Notes: generated from the letters alone by a model not told the origin. Shown: positions 8,045 to 16,453, counted from the first letter of the stretch. The stretch: DNA of 64,000 nt from an uncultured Clostridia bacterium (GCA_947627725.1 CANQXE010000003.1:62001-126000), one strand, 5' to 3'. Program-made: numbers and translations.

Positions 8045-9958
8045 ATGAAAGTTAAATTTAAAATTGTTTTCTTAACAACTTTGTTGATAATGCTTTCGTT
8101 ATGCGGTAACGCGTATGCTTCAACGCAATATTTTACGGGAGAAAAATCAGACCACGCAAGGAAAGAAACATATCTCCACGGAATTACTGCCGAGATGTGT
8201 GCCGCAAACTATTGGAAAGACAAAACTTTTTATGGTTTGGATAAAATTATAATGAACAATTCTCAAATAGACACGTTAAACAGGCGGATTGTAGACGGCA
8301 GCGGCACAATGGTTTTTGATTTGGAAGAGTTAAATAAAACCTTTGACGCGGATTCAAGAAAGCAAAGTCTTGCAAATTCGGAAATACCTACGAGAGATCT
8401 TTACGTAAACGGCACAAAAATAAACAACGAAGAATATTTCACATCATTATTGACTGCAATTGCGGAAACCGGGTATACAGGAACGCAGCAAACAAAGCTT
8501 GGGGTATGCACAAACCGTGCGGATATGAAAGCATGGCCTACCAACGATGTTATAGGTTACAGCGCTTCGGATACCGATGACGAAATGCAAAGCTCGGCGC
8601 TGAATCTGAACGAGCCTATGATAATCCAGGCAAAATGTGAAGTTAACGGAGATATATTCTATTGGGGCTACTCAAATAACTGCACAGGCTGGGTCAGCGG
8701 AAAAAACGTGGCTGTTTGCCAAACAGAATCGGAATGGCTGGATTATTGGAAAATCAGTTCAAGCGCAGATGATTTTGTTACTGTTACAGGAAGCAGAATT
8801 GTTTTGAATAACGGAACCTCCGAAACGGTAAACGCGATGTTGGGAACATATTTGAAATTAGTGCCCGAGGAGCTTATACCTCTTGATTTAGCGTCAAAAA
8901 AAGCGGATAACTATATTGTGTATTTTGCAGGAAATGACGAAAACGGAAACGCCGTAAAGCAATATGCTGTTTTGAATAAGAGCCTGGAGCTTCACAGGGG
9001 ATTTTTACCGTTAACGGAAGAAAATGTGTTGGAAGTTGCGTTTTCATGCATCGGCGACCCTTACGGCTGGGCCGGCATGAACGGTTATATGGACTGTTCG
9101 CTTTATACAAGAAGCATTTATAAATGCTTTGGAGTTGAACTTCCGAGAAATACAACGTGGCAGGAAAAAACGCCCGATAAATATAAAAACATTTCCGATA
9201 TGAGCGATGAGCAGAAAATCCAATATATTTCAACACTTCCCGCAGGCTCTTTGCTGTATTTTCCGGGGCATACAATGGTTTATTTGGGAATTGACGGCAA
9301 TAAAAACTTTGTGGTAAGCGATTTGGGTTCGGTTGTTGACGAAGTAGGCGATCTTACGGTGCGCTATGTAAACGCCGTAACGGTAAACTCTTTGGACGTC
9401 AGACGCGGCACCGCTTATGGCGGAACAACGTGGCTGCATAATATTACGGGAGTGATTTCGTTTGCGGCACCGATAGATATCAATGATTGTTCGGTGGAAA
9501 TTGAAAGTAATGAATTTGAATATGACGGTCTTGAAAAGAAACCTAAGGTAATGGTTAAATATAACGATAAGCCCGTTTACGAAGGCGTAAACTACACAGT
9601 TGAATATTCAAATAACATTGAAACGGGAGAAGCTTCCGTATGCGTTGAGGGCATAAATAATTTTACCGGAAAATCAATTAAAACCTTTGAAATAAAAGAA
9701 ATTCCGAAAAATAAAGACGATAATGAAATTTTTGAAAATACCGAAAAGGAGGAAAGCAATAACCAAACCGACAGCAAACAGGAAATGCCCACCGAAAGCA
9801 ACGGCAAAAATTATAGCCCAACAAATTTAAAATCGCCTTATACCGGCGCCGATAATTACGATTATATTTTAACGCCATGCTTTTTGATAAGTATAACGGC
9901 ATTATTCTCTTCAGCCGGATTTTATGCGGTAAAAAGCAGAAAAAGAAAAAATGATTAA
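8045..9958 (+). CDS. secreted NlpC/P60 cell-wall hydrolase with sortase-like C-terminus
   Basis: The 637-residue product is predicted to cut peptidoglycan stem peptides outside the cell. Its order is: a signal peptide (about 1-25, MKVKFKIVFLTTLLIMLSLC), an N-terminal helical region, a bacterial SH3-like domain (around 165-245, with KAWPTNDVIGYS and GWVSGKNVAV), and an NlpC/P60 domain with catalytic C351 (MDCSLYTRSIY) and H409 (FPGHTMVYLG). A module with YDGLEKKPKVMVKY (about 480-560) follows, then a hydrophilic linker, SPYTGADN near 597, a membrane segment and a basic tail (KSRKRKND). SPxTG resembles the variant sortase motifs of clostridia. The frame runs upstream to 7946, but the signal peptide fixes the start at 8045. 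Confidence 0.85.
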   Translation: MKVKFKIVFLTTLLIMLSLCGNAYASTQYFTGEKSDHARKETYLHGITAEMCAANYWKDKTFYGLDKIIMNNSQIDTLNRRIVDGSGTMVFDLEELNKTFDADSRKQSLANSEIPTRDLYVNGTKINNEEYFTSLLTAIAETGYTGTQQTKLGVCTNRADMKAWPTNDVIGYSASDTDDEMQSSALNLNEPMIIQAKCEVNGDIFYWGYSNNCTGWVSGKNVAVCQTESEWLDYWKISSSADDFVTVTGSRIVLNNGTSETVNAMLGTYLKLVPEELIPLDLASKKADNYIVYFAGNDENGNAVKQYAVLNKSLELHRGFLPLTEENVLEVAFSCIGDPYGWAGMNGYMDCSLYTRSIYKCFGVELPRNTTWQEKTPDKYKNISDMSDEQKIQYISTLPAGSLLYFPGHTMVYLGIDGNKNFVVSDLGSVVDEVGDLTVRYVNAVTVNSLDVRRGTAYGGTTWLHNITGVISFAAPIDINDCSVEIESNEFEYDGLEKKPKVMVKYNDKPVYEGVNYTVEYSNNIETGEASVCVEGINNFTGKSIKTFEIKEIPKNKDDNEIFENTEKEESNNQTDSKQEMPTESNGKNYSPTNLKSPYTGADNYDYILTPCFLISITALFSSAGFYAVKSRKRKND

Positions 9959-10040
9959 TTGAATTCTTATCGTTTGCAAACATCTTGTTTACACAGCAAT
10001 ATTACAGGTCAGTTGCAAAATGTGATATTAAAAAGCTATA

Positions 10041-10080
10041 TACCCCGTATGCCGAGTAATCGGTATACGGGGTAATTTTT
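10041..10080 (+). terminator. terminator after the NlpC/P60 gene
   Basis: A strong stem (TACCCCGTAT with ATACGGGGTA, plus CCG-CGG inside) at 10041-10074 is followed by AATTTTT. It ends the NlpC/P60 transcript about 80 bases after the stop. Confidence 0.8.
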
Positions 10081-10139
10081 AATATATAATTATACTGTTA
10101 ATATTACACAACATTTTGGCAAACTTTTTCGGCGATTTG

Positions 10140-10161
10140 AAGGGTTGAATCTTAACCCCTT
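10140..10161 (-). terminator. weak hairpin after the XRE gene
   Basis: On the minus strand GGGTT and AACCC pair across 7 bases just after the XRE stop, but no clear U-run follows. It closely resembles the hairpin at 7783-7804. Confidence 0.4.
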
Positions 10162-10165
10162 TTTA

Positions 10166-10387
10166 CTATCTTTCGGGATAATCATAATCTTTTGGTAAAC
10201 CAAGTATATAATCTGCTGATATTTTATAGTAGTGGCACAATTTAATTATGCTGTCTACCCTCATATCTCTTTTTCTATTTTCCCAGTGACCGACAGTAGC
10301 ATCAGATACACCGCAGATATCTGCTACATTTTGTTGTGTTAAGTTATTATCAATTCTTAAATTATAAAATTTTTGTCTATAATCCAT
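10166..10387 (-). CDS. small XRE-family helix-turn-helix regulator
   Basis: The 73-residue protein is little more than a Cro/CI-type helix-turn-helix domain: LRIDNNLTQQNVADICGVSD (helices 1-3), then ATVGHWENRKRDMRVDSIIKLCHYYKISADYILGL. It lacks any sensing or oligomerisation domain. A ribosome site (AAGGGATG) sits upstream of the ATG at 10387. Two matching inverted repeats 27-73 bases upstream are probably its own operators, so it is likely an autorepressor. No obvious target operon is attached; it sits alone between convergent or divergent units. It may be a remnant of a mobile-element regulator, but there is no other sign of one. Confidence 0.85.
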   Translation of the reverse strand: MDYRQKFYNLRIDNNLTQQNVADICGVSDATVGHWENRKRDMRVDSIIKLCHYYKISADYILGLPKDYDYPER

Positions 10388-10413
10388 AAATAATCACATC
10401 CCTTTTTGTATGT

Positions 10414-10430
10414 TACTACAAAAAGTAGTA
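10414..10430. promoter_or_regulatory. inverted-repeat operator 1 of the XRE gene
   Basis: TACTAC and GTAGTA, perfect inverted arms, flank AAAAA. The site lies 27 bases upstream of the XRE start. A second copy of the same motif is centred 30 bp away, about three helical turns. Confidence 0.65.
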
Positions 10431-10443
10431 CAAGGACTTGAAA

Positions 10444-10460
10444 TCCTACAAAAAGTAGTA
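10444..10460. promoter_or_regulatory. inverted-repeat operator 2 of the XRE gene
   Basis: CTAC-AAAAA-GTAG plus the TA on one side repeats the motif of operator 1 (14 of 17 or more bases the same). It overlaps TATACT on the minus strand, a candidate -10 for the XRE gene, so occupancy could block the promoter. Confidence 0.65.
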
Positions 10461-10535
10461 TATTCTTATAGAGGATTATAAATAATCCATGTTGCCGGAC
10501 AAAACTCGACCACACAAAATTCAAAATAAGTATGC

Positions 10536-10579
10536 GCGAAAGCACCCGACGGGTAAAACTGCCGGGTGCTTTCGCTTTT
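10536..10579 (-). terminator. terminator after fba
   Basis: A 13-bp stem (GCGAAAGCACCCG and its complement, 10536-10548 and 10563-10575) lies 20 bases after the fba stop. It is strong enough to end transcription; the flank on the minus side is moderately T-rich. Confidence 0.7.
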
Positions 10580-10594
10580 AAGTATAATTATATA

Positions 10595-11536
10595 TTAGTC
10601 GTTTGCGTGACCTGCCGCACCGAATACAACGTCAATCTTATGAGCGACAACCTCTTCAATAAGCTCTCTTGCGGGAGTGAGATATTGTCTCGGGTCAAAG
10701 TGCGCAGGATTTTCCGAAAAGTGCTTCCTTATTGCGGCAGTCATTGCGATACGGATATCTGAGTCAACATTAATTTTGCAGACGGCCATTGACGCCGCCT
10801 TTCTGAGCATTTCTTCAGGAATACCGATAGCGTCAGGCATTTCTCCGCCGTACTTATTAATCATTTTGATATGCTCCTGATTAACCGATGACGCGCCGTG
10901 AAGAACAATCGGGAAGCCGGGGAGCTTTTGGCCGACCTCTTCAAGAATATCGAATCTGAGCTGAGGCTTCTGTCCGGGCTTGAATTTGTATGCGCCGTGG
11001 CTTGTGCCGATGGCGATAGCAAGTGAATCAACGCCTGTTCTTGATACAAAATCAAAAACCTCTGAAGGTCTTGTGTATGACGCGGCTTCAGCGTCAACCT
11101 GAACGTCGTCCTCAACACCGGCAAGCGTGCCGAGTTCACCCTCAACAACACAGCCGTGAGCGTGAGCGTAATCAACAACCTTTTTTGTGAGAGCAACATT
11201 TTCCTCATAAGGGAGCGAAGAGCCGTCAATCATAACTGATGTAAAGCCTCCGTCGATGCAGGACTTACACGTCTCAAAATCGGGACCGTGGTCAAGATGA
11301 AGAGCAATAGGCAGACCGGTCTCTTCAGCGGCTGCTTTTACCATAGCAACAAGGTAATCGTGTGACGCGTACTTTCTCGCGCCTGCCGAGCATTGAAGAA
11401 TTACAGGTGCATTGAGCTTTTTAGCGGCTCTGGTGATGCCCTGAACAATCTCCATATTGTTTACATTGAAAGCGCCGATAGCGTAACCGCCCTCGTATGC
11501 TTTTTTGAACATTTCGGTTGTAGTAACTAATGGCAT
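10595..11536 (-). CDS. fba: class II fructose-1,6-bisphosphate aldolase
   Basis: Fba reversibly cleaves fructose-1,6-bisphosphate to dihydroxyacetone phosphate and glyceraldehyde-3-phosphate in glycolysis. The 313-residue protein shows the class II zinc-dependent signatures: IALHLDHGPDFETC (zinc-binding and catalytic region), VEGELGTLAGVED, AIGTSHGAYKF and FPIVLHGASSV, then KINVDSDIRIA. AGGAG precedes the ATG at 11536. It is a single-gene unit with a near-consensus promoter upstream and a terminator downstream. Confidence 0.97.
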   Translation of the reverse strand: MPLVTTTEMFKKAYEGGYAIGAFNVNNMEIVQGITRAAKKLNAPVILQCSAGARKYASHDYLVAMVKAAAEETGLPIALHLDHGPDFETCKSCIDGGFTSVMIDGSSLPYEENVALTKKVVDYAHAHGCVVEGELGTLAGVEDDVQVDAEAASYTRPSEVFDFVSRTGVDSLAIAIGTSHGAYKFKPGQKPQLRFDILEEVGQKLPGFPIVLHGASSVNQEHIKMINKYGGEMPDAIGIPEEMLRKAASMAVCKINVDSDIRIAMTAAIRKHFSENPAHFDPRQYLTPARELIEEVVAHKIDVVFGAAGHAND

Positions 11537-11588
11537 AATTAAATCTCCTATACTTACTTATATTTAGTGTTAAATTTTCACTTGGAAT

Positions 11589-11617
11589 ATTATACTACAA
11601 ATCAAAATAAATATCAA
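11589..11617 (-). promoter_or_regulatory. sigma-A promoter of fba
   Basis: TTGATA and TATAAT are separated by 17 bases on the minus strand, about 53 bases before the fba start. The repeat element copy A begins some 30 bases further upstream. Confidence 0.75.
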
Positions 11618-11645
11618 CTTAATTATTAAGTCAAAAAGCACAAAG

Positions 11646-11793
11646 CAAATTTCTACACCCCGGCAGACTTCGGGAAATGGAACTGAATTTATCATTTGGC
11701 AATTCGCGGGCGTACAGAGGTACGGCAGAGTTGCCAAAAGGTAAAAACGCCGAAAGCCGCTTGAATTCGATGTTCAGGCGGCTTTCACAATAT
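11646..11793 (-). repeat. dispersed structured repeat, copy A
   Basis: A 148-base block here is nearly the same, in inverted orientation, as 22844-22991 (roughly 88% identity by eye, no gaps). It contains three nested inverted repeats: GAAAGCCGC...GCGGCTTTC (11752-11786), CGTAC-AGAG-GTACG, and TTGGCAA...TTGCCAA. In one hairpin the base difference between copies keeps pairing as a G-U wobble. Similarity resumes weakly from 11801 to 11853, up to the end of the neighbouring glycosyltransferase gene. No ORF is supported in it. It could be a MITE-like element or a structured RNA; see findings. The remainder of the fba-GT2 gap holds only the fba promoter and AT-rich sequence. Confidence 0.85.
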
Positions 11794-11869
11794 TAAAAAT
11801 ATGTTTTTATTTATAGTCGTGATTCATACCGCCTTATCGGCAGTCTTAGAGGCGGGATAAGTGCCTCTT

Positions 11870-12817
11870 TTATTCTTCCTTATCCTTGCTTTCATATGTT
11901 ATGATTTCCTTAGCAATATATATCGGTCTGTTTTTAGTCTGAATATAACTTCGGGCGAGATATTCTCCGATAATTCCGATTGTGAAAAGCTGTATACCGC
12001 CGAGAAAACTTATTAGAATAACAAGCTGTGTAAAACCGTCCACATTGATATTGCTTGTAAGCTTTCTGATAAAGGTGATTATAGCGTAAATTACGCTGAA
12101 AAGCGTTGCTACAGAGCCTAAAACAGACGCAAATTTAAGCGGCGCGGTTGAAAAGGCAATTATGCCCTCGAAAGCGTATTTCAATAATTTTACAAAATTA
12201 AAACTGCTTTTGCCTGTCAGACGCTCCTTGGCTGTATACGGAATATATACTGTATTAAAGCCTATCCAACTGAAAAGCCCCTTTGAAAATCTGTGAAATT
12301 CACTCATCGAAACGAGTGCGTCCCGAACGCTCTTTCTGAAGGTTCTGAAATCGGACGCGCCGCTTTGAAAAGAAATTTCAGTGAATTTGTCGGCAATTTT
12401 ATAAAACGCGTTTTTGCAGAGTGTTGTAAACTTTCCCTCATGTCTGTCCTCCTGGCAGGCACAGACACAATCAATTTCGGGATTTTCGTCGAGCATTTTC
12501 ACCATTTTTTTTACAATGGCAGGGTCCTGCTGCAAATCCGCGTCAATAATTGAAATAAGCTCTCCGCAAGCGTTTTGAAGCCCCGCGTACATTGCTGATT
12601 CCTTGCCGAAATTCCTTGAAAAATTGATAATTTTAACATTACAGGGGCTTGTTTTTTTAATTTCTTTTAGGTTATTTATTGTGTTATCTGCGCTGCCGTC
12701 ATTTACAAAAACAACCTCATATTCCTCTGTAACGGGAAAATTTTCATAAACAGACTGAATAAACGGTTTAACATTGTCAGCCTCATTGTAGCAGGGAACA
12801 ACAAACGAAAGCTTCAT
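11870..12817 (-). CDS. family 2 glycosyltransferase with two membrane segments
   Basis: The 315-residue enzyme has a GT2 fold at residues 1-220, starting MKLSFVVPCYNEADNVKPFI, with the nucleotide-sugar DxD region IISIIDADLQQDP and the KERLTGKSSFNF segment. Two membrane helices follow (about 230-255 and 265-290). This is the layout of DPM1/GtrB-like enzymes that load a sugar onto undecaprenyl phosphate. The substrate cannot be read from sequence. No polysaccharide gene cluster surrounds it, so it may modify teichoic or lipid-linked cell-wall polymers. Confidence 0.85.
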   Translation of the reverse strand: MKLSFVVPCYNEADNVKPFIQSVYENFPVTEEYEVVFVNDGSADNTINNLKEIKKTSPCNVKIINFSRNFGKESAMYAGLQNACGELISIIDADLQQDPAIVKKMVKMLDENPEIDCVCACQEDRHEGKFTTLCKNAFYKIADKFTEISFQSGASDFRTFRKSVRDALVSMSEFHRFSKGLFSWIGFNTVYIPYTAKERLTGKSSFNFVKLLKYAFEGIIAFSTAPLKFASVLGSVATLFSVIYAIITFIRKLTSNINVDGFTQLVILISFLGGIQLFTIGIIGEYLARSYIQTKNRPIYIAKEIITYESKDKEE

Positions 12818-12874
12818 TTTTTCACATCCTTAAAATACGAATTAATAGTATTTTAACCCATTATTTGTTCGGTG

Positions 12875-13471
12875 TCAACCACGCTGTCTGCCCTTGAGCA
12901 GCGGTGAAAGCGGTTTGTAAATAAGAATGCTTACCGCCACGCTTATCATCGCCTTGATGAAGGTAAACGGCACGTTGAAAATAAGTATTCCCTGAAAAAT
13001 ATTTTTTACGCCGGCAAGAATTATTCTGTAAGCGTCAAGCACTGCGGATTCGGGCAGACCGAGTACGGAATAATAAAGCGGGTAAATGACAAAATAGTTA
13101 AACGGAAGGCACACCGCCGCCATTGCTGCGGCTCCGCTGATGCCAGCGATAACCGCGCCCTTTTTTGTTTTGTTGTGCTTATATATAAGTCCCGCAACAA
13201 GCGCAAAGGTCGCTCCTAAAACAAAGTTTGAAAGCTCACCCACAAAGCCGCTCTGGCTTACCGCCATATGAATCAAGTTCCTTAACAGGCAGATAATAAC
13301 GCCTGCTGCCGGACCGTATGCGAATGCGCCGATAAGCTCCGGCAAATCGGAAAAGTCAAGTTTAATAAAACTTGGCATAATCGGTATTGATATTTCCAGA
13401 TACTGAAGCACAACTCCGACCGCTGTGAGCATTGCCGTTCCCGTAAGAACTCTGATTTTTTTATTTTTCAT
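12875..13471 (-). CDS. ribU: riboflavin ECF transporter substrate-binding subunit
   Basis: This 198-residue membrane protein is the S component of a riboflavin uptake system that uses a shared energising module (EcfT, EcfA) encoded elsewhere. It has five or six hydrophobic segments and the family motifs LEISIPIMPSFIKLDFSDLPEL and GPAAGVIICLLRNLIHMAVS, typical of RibU. The FMN riboswitch in its leader (13572-13690) strongly supports the assignment: transport would be shut off when FMN is plentiful. Confidence 0.93.
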   Translation of the reverse strand: MKNKKIRVLTGTAMLTAVGVVLQYLEISIPIMPSFIKLDFSDLPELIGAFAYGPAAGVIICLLRNLIHMAVSQSGFVGELSNFVLGATFALVAGLIYKHNKTKKGAVIAGISGAAAMAAVCLPFNYFVIYPLYYSVLGLPESAVLDAYRIILAGVKNIFQGILIFNVPFTFIKAMISVAVSILIYKPLSPLLKGRQRG

Positions 13472-13501
13472 AATTTCTCCTTTTTGGGCGTTAAAACTTA
13501 C

Positions 13502-13535
13502 AAAAAGAGAAGCCCTGACACCATAGTGTCAGGGC
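13502..13535 (-). terminator. riboswitch-controlled terminator of ribU
   Basis: A perfect 10-bp stem (GCCCTGACAC at 13512-13521, complement at 13526-13535) with a 4-base loop is followed on the minus strand by TTCTCTTTTTG. It lies between the FMN aptamer and the ribU start, so it is the likely expression platform. Confidence 0.85.
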
Positions 13536-13571
13536 GTAAATGCTTTGACCTTAGGCTGAAATCAGCCAAAC

Positions 13572-13690
13572 ATTTTCTCTCGTCCGGACTTTAACCGTCG
13601 GTATCGGAATTTCACCGATTCAGCCATATTTCTATGGGTCGCGGACTTTAACCGCCGGTGAGGAATTACACCTCGCCCTGAAAATATTTT
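13572..13690 (-). ncRNA. FMN riboswitch (RFN element)
   Basis: Read on the minus strand, the element contains the conserved RFN blocks: CAGGGCGAGGTGTAATTCC, then CACCGGCGGTTAAAGTCCGC, then GCTGAATCGGTGAAATTCCG, GACGGTTAAAGTCCGGACG and GAGAGAAAA at its 3' end. The two copies of the GGTTAAAGTCCG element are hallmarks of the FMN-binding core. FMN binding is expected to favour the downstream terminator and cut ribU expression. Confidence 0.95.
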
Positions 13691-13755
13691 AGTCAGACTG
13701 TTGTCTGCAATAACTATTATATGCTCTTATCCGCATTTGTCAATAGTGTTTTTAA

Positions 13756-15018
13756 TTACTGCTTTTCAGCGTCGCTGTAATAGCCTTTTTCCATTTCAAC
13801 CTGCTCTTTTTCGTTGACAGGTTTGTATTTGTCCTGGTAATAGTTTTCAAGGTGGCTTTCAAACGTGCCGTCAGGCTTAATGTCTATTACCGTACAGCCT
13901 CTCTGCAATCCGAATTTCATAATTCCAGAATATGCGAGATAATCTACCGAGTACCCGTAGGTTAGTCTGATTCCCTTGTAATCAACAGAAAAATTATTCA
14001 GATGGTCATGACCGCAGAACATACCTTTAGTAGAGCCAAGCTGTAATGCCTTGTCAAAAAAGCCGTAGTTATATTCGCTTGCGTAAACGACAAGATCCGT
14101 TTCCCCTGCCTTGCCGTAATAATACTTAACATTTTCTGTGTCCTGACAATTATTTGCCGTATATTCATCCCAAGCTTCCTTATATTCTGGTATAGGAATG
14201 TGAAAGAACGCGAGGGATTTCGGCATAATATTATTGTTCTCAGCCTTGAGGCTGTTCAGTGTATCCTCATACCACTTCACCTGGTTTTCGTGAATACTGT
14301 CATATTTCCACATAATTCCGAGAAAATCGCCGTCAACATATGAATGGGAATCAAGCATAATGAGGCTCTGTGTTATTTCTCCGTTTGGATTTTTTATATT
14401 GATTACCTGATTTCCATAACCGTCAGCCTCTTCGGGACCCGATTTGAAAAGGCAATGCGGATAATCACCTGACGAATAAAAATCGGACATATCCTCACGG
14501 CTGTAATAAGAATATGCTTCCGTATCATGGTTTCCGAAAACGGGACACCAGTAAATGCCCAGCTTTTCCATTAAATCGGCAAAGAGCCTCGAACTGCTTT
14601 TATTGTTAAAAGTACCTGCCTGAAAAGGAACGGGATACGCAATATCGCCTGTAACAATAACTAAATCCGGCTTTTCCTCAGTCAGCATTGCCGCAACGGC
14701 ATTCAGCGCCATTGTGTCTTTTTTAATACTCATAAAGCCCGCGCCTATATGTACATCGGTAAGCTGAAGTACCTTAAAATCCCTGTCGGTTGTAAACGAA
14801 TAAAAGCCGTCATCGTCAAGCTTTGGTTCAAGCTGTCCGTCATAGCTTACCGTCTCAAGCGACTGTATAAAGTTGCCGTTTGATTTTATCCCTACCATTG
14901 TGACAACGGCAAATGAAGCTAATATCAGCACAAGTATCATAATTATGATAATTAATATTTTGATAAATACTTTAAAACGCTGTTTGGGAGTGCGTTTTAC
15001 CTTTGCTTTTTCGCTCAT
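13756..15018 (-). CDS. membrane-anchored calcineurin-type metallophosphoesterase
   Basis: The 420-residue protein has a basic head, one membrane helix (about residues 18-43) and an extracytoplasmic phosphoesterase domain. All metal-binding motifs are present in order: VLQLTDVHIGAG (D-x-H), DLVIVTGDIAYP (GD), FGNHDTEAY (GNHD) and MFCGHDHLNNF (GHDH). The substrate is unknown; relatives act on nucleotides, phospholipid heads or diphosphates. It follows the CDF gene on the same strand after 15 bases and is probably co-transcribed. AGAGAGG precedes the ATG. Confidence 0.85.
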   Translation of the reverse strand: MSEKAKVKRTPKQRFKVFIKILIIIIMILVLILASFAVVTMVGIKSNGNFIQSLETVSYDGQLEPKLDDDGFYSFTTDRDFKVLQLTDVHIGAGFMSIKKDTMALNAVAAMLTEEKPDLVIVTGDIAYPVPFQAGTFNNKSSSRLFADLMEKLGIYWCPVFGNHDTEAYSYYSREDMSDFYSSGDYPHCLFKSGPEEADGYGNQVINIKNPNGEITQSLIMLDSHSYVDGDFLGIMWKYDSIHENQVKWYEDTLNSLKAENNNIMPKSLAFFHIPIPEYKEAWDEYTANNCQDTENVKYYYGKAGETDLVVYASEYNYGFFDKALQLGSTKGMFCGHDHLNNFSVDYKGIRLTYGYSVDYLAYSGIMKFGLQRGCTVIDIKPDGTFESHLENYYQDKYKPVNEKEQVEMEKGYYSDAEKQ

Positions 15019-15033
15019 AAAATTACCTCTCTT

Positions 15034-15636
15034 TTAGTCATTTATCAGATATTTTGCCTGATTAAAAACTGTTTTTAACGCGCTTACCGCTACAGAAATA
15101 CCGATTATGACGGAAACTAAACCGTCAACCGCGTAATTGATTTTTATTGTAAACGATAATCCGAGCAGGGCGGCAAGTGTAATGGCACTGTCAAGAAAGC
15201 TGTCAAGTATCAGCGTTTTAAATATGGGCGAATATTTCTTTCTGTTAATTTTTATATATATAAATCCCATAATGATTTTAACAAAAATTGTTGTGATTAA
15301 AAGGACTGCATATTTTTTTGAAAATGAAACAGCGGTAGGATACATCAGTCTTTCAATTCCGTTATACGCGAAATAAAAGCCTGTCGCGGTTAAAGCAATA
15401 CCGATTAAAAATGAGACAAGCGACTGGACCCTTTTGCTCCTTTTTTCGTCAAATTTAAGTAGGATGATAAAACCCGAAAGAGCCACCGCACATGAAAGTG
15501 TATCAGCCAGATTGTTGACAGCGTCACAGTAAATGGACAGCGAATTTGAGCTGACTGAGATATAAAGCTTGACAAGAAACAAGGCAAAATTCGCCGCGAA
15601 TCCGAAAACAGCGGTTTTTACTCCGAGCTTTCCCAA
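15034..15636 (-). CDS. short cation diffusion facilitator (CDF) transporter
   Basis: The 200-residue protein corresponds to the transmembrane domain of CDF metal/proton antiporters, with about six membrane helices and the paired acidic motifs YCDAVNNLADTLS and LILDSFLDSAI on helices 2 and 5. The usual cytoplasmic C-terminal domain of about 90 residues is absent, and the end after AKYLIND is a clean stop. The start codon is TTG, with GAGGTG ideally spaced. Metal preference cannot be told: the canonical His-x3-Asp in helix 2 is replaced by D-x2-N-x3-D. It probably shares a transcript with the phosphoesterase downstream. Confidence 0.75.
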   Translation of the reverse strand: MGKLGVKTAVFGFAANFALFLVKLYISVSSNSLSIYCDAVNNLADTLSCAVALSGFIILLKFDEKRSKRVQSLVSFLIGIALTATGFYFAYNGIERLMYPTAVSFSKKYAVLLITTIFVKIIMGFIYIKINRKKYSPIFKTLILDSFLDSAITLAALLGLSFTIKINYAVDGLVSVIIGISVAVSALKTVFNQAKYLIND

Positions 15637-15737
15637 TTTTTCACCTCATAACAATATCTCAATATATTAAAAATATTATATCATATTAAATCGTTAATAT
15701 AAATGAAAATAATGCACAAAATAAAACAGGTGATTTT

Positions 15738-16409
15738 ATGGAATTTGTTTATATACTTGTGCTTTCATTAGTATCCATTACCGTTCTTTTTATTTTGACA
15801 AAGCTTATCGGATTCAGGCAGATAAGCGAAATGAGCTTTTTTGATTATGTTGTCGGAATTTCCATAGGCTCAATCGCCGCTGAAATGGCAACAAATATTG
15901 ATATTGAGTGGTGGAAGGGCGTAACCGCTATGGTATTTTACGCTGTCGTAGGAATACTGCTTTCCTACATTTCTCAAAAAAGCATTGTGGCAAGAAAGCT
16001 GATTTCAGGTCAGCCGATAATTTTAATAGACAACGGTAAAATAATCAAAAAAAATCTAAATAAAGCGCGAATAGAAATTAACGATTTGCTGACAAGCGCG
16101 AGGAGCAACGGCTATTTTAATTTGTCTGATATCGATTATGCCATTATGGAGACTACGGGTAAAATCAGCTTTCTTCCCGTCGCGCTCAAGCGGCAGCTTA
16201 ACCCCAAGGATTTCAATTTTGCGCCTGAAAAAGAGGGGCTTTATATCAATGTTATTATCGACGGGCATATAATGGAAAAGGATTTGGAGAATGCACATTT
16301 CAGTAAGGAGGAGCTTGAAAGACAGCTTAGAAACAAAGGAAAACGACCGGAGGATATCCTGCTTGCGACAGTCGATTTAAAAAAACAGTTGACATTGTAT
16401 GAAAAATAG
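15738..16409 (+). CDS. DUF421 (YetF-like) membrane protein
   Basis: The 223-residue protein has three N-terminal membrane helices (about residues 4-24, 35-52, 60-80), then a soluble domain. The block MSFFDYVVGISIGSIAAEMA and later DYAIMETTGKISFLP match the DUF421/YetF family found widely in Bacillota, often expressed in spores; the function is unknown. A ribosome site (CAGGTGAT) precedes the ATG. Its end carries the promoter of the zinc-sensor gene behind it, so the two are not in one operon. Confidence 0.85.
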   Translation: MEFVYILVLSLVSITVLFILTKLIGFRQISEMSFFDYVVGISIGSIAAEMATNIDIEWWKGVTAMVFYAVVGILLSYISQKSIVARKLISGQPIILIDNGKIIKKNLNKARIEINDLLTSARSNGYFNLSDIDYAIMETTGKISFLPVALKRQLNPKDFNFAPEKEGLYINVIIDGHIMEKDLENAHFSKEELERQLRNKGKRPEDILLATVDLKKQLTLYEK

Positions 16410-16417
16410 AATATAAT
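16389..16417 (+). promoter_or_regulatory. consensus sigma-A promoter of the zinc-efflux operon
   Basis: TTGACA, exactly 17 bases, TATAAT: a perfect sigma-A promoter. The -35 lies within the final codons of the DUF421 gene, and the operator follows 3 bases after the -10. Confidence 0.9.
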
Positions 16418-16420
16418 GCT

Positions 16421-16442
16421 CATATGAACAATTATTCATATG
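16421..16442. promoter_or_regulatory. ArsR/SmtB-type operator
   Basis: Perfect 8-bp inverted arms CATATGAA and TTCATATG surround CAATTA. ATATGAACA...TTCATAT is the consensus class bound by SmtB, CzrA and CadC. It covers the expected transcription start, so a bound repressor would block initiation, and zinc binding would release it. Confidence 0.88.
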
Positions 16443-16453
16443 AGGTACATATT

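Noticed and set aside
10357-10545. 62-codon ORF on the minus strand
   Set aside because: It covers the two operators and the XRE promoter region and has no ribosome site.
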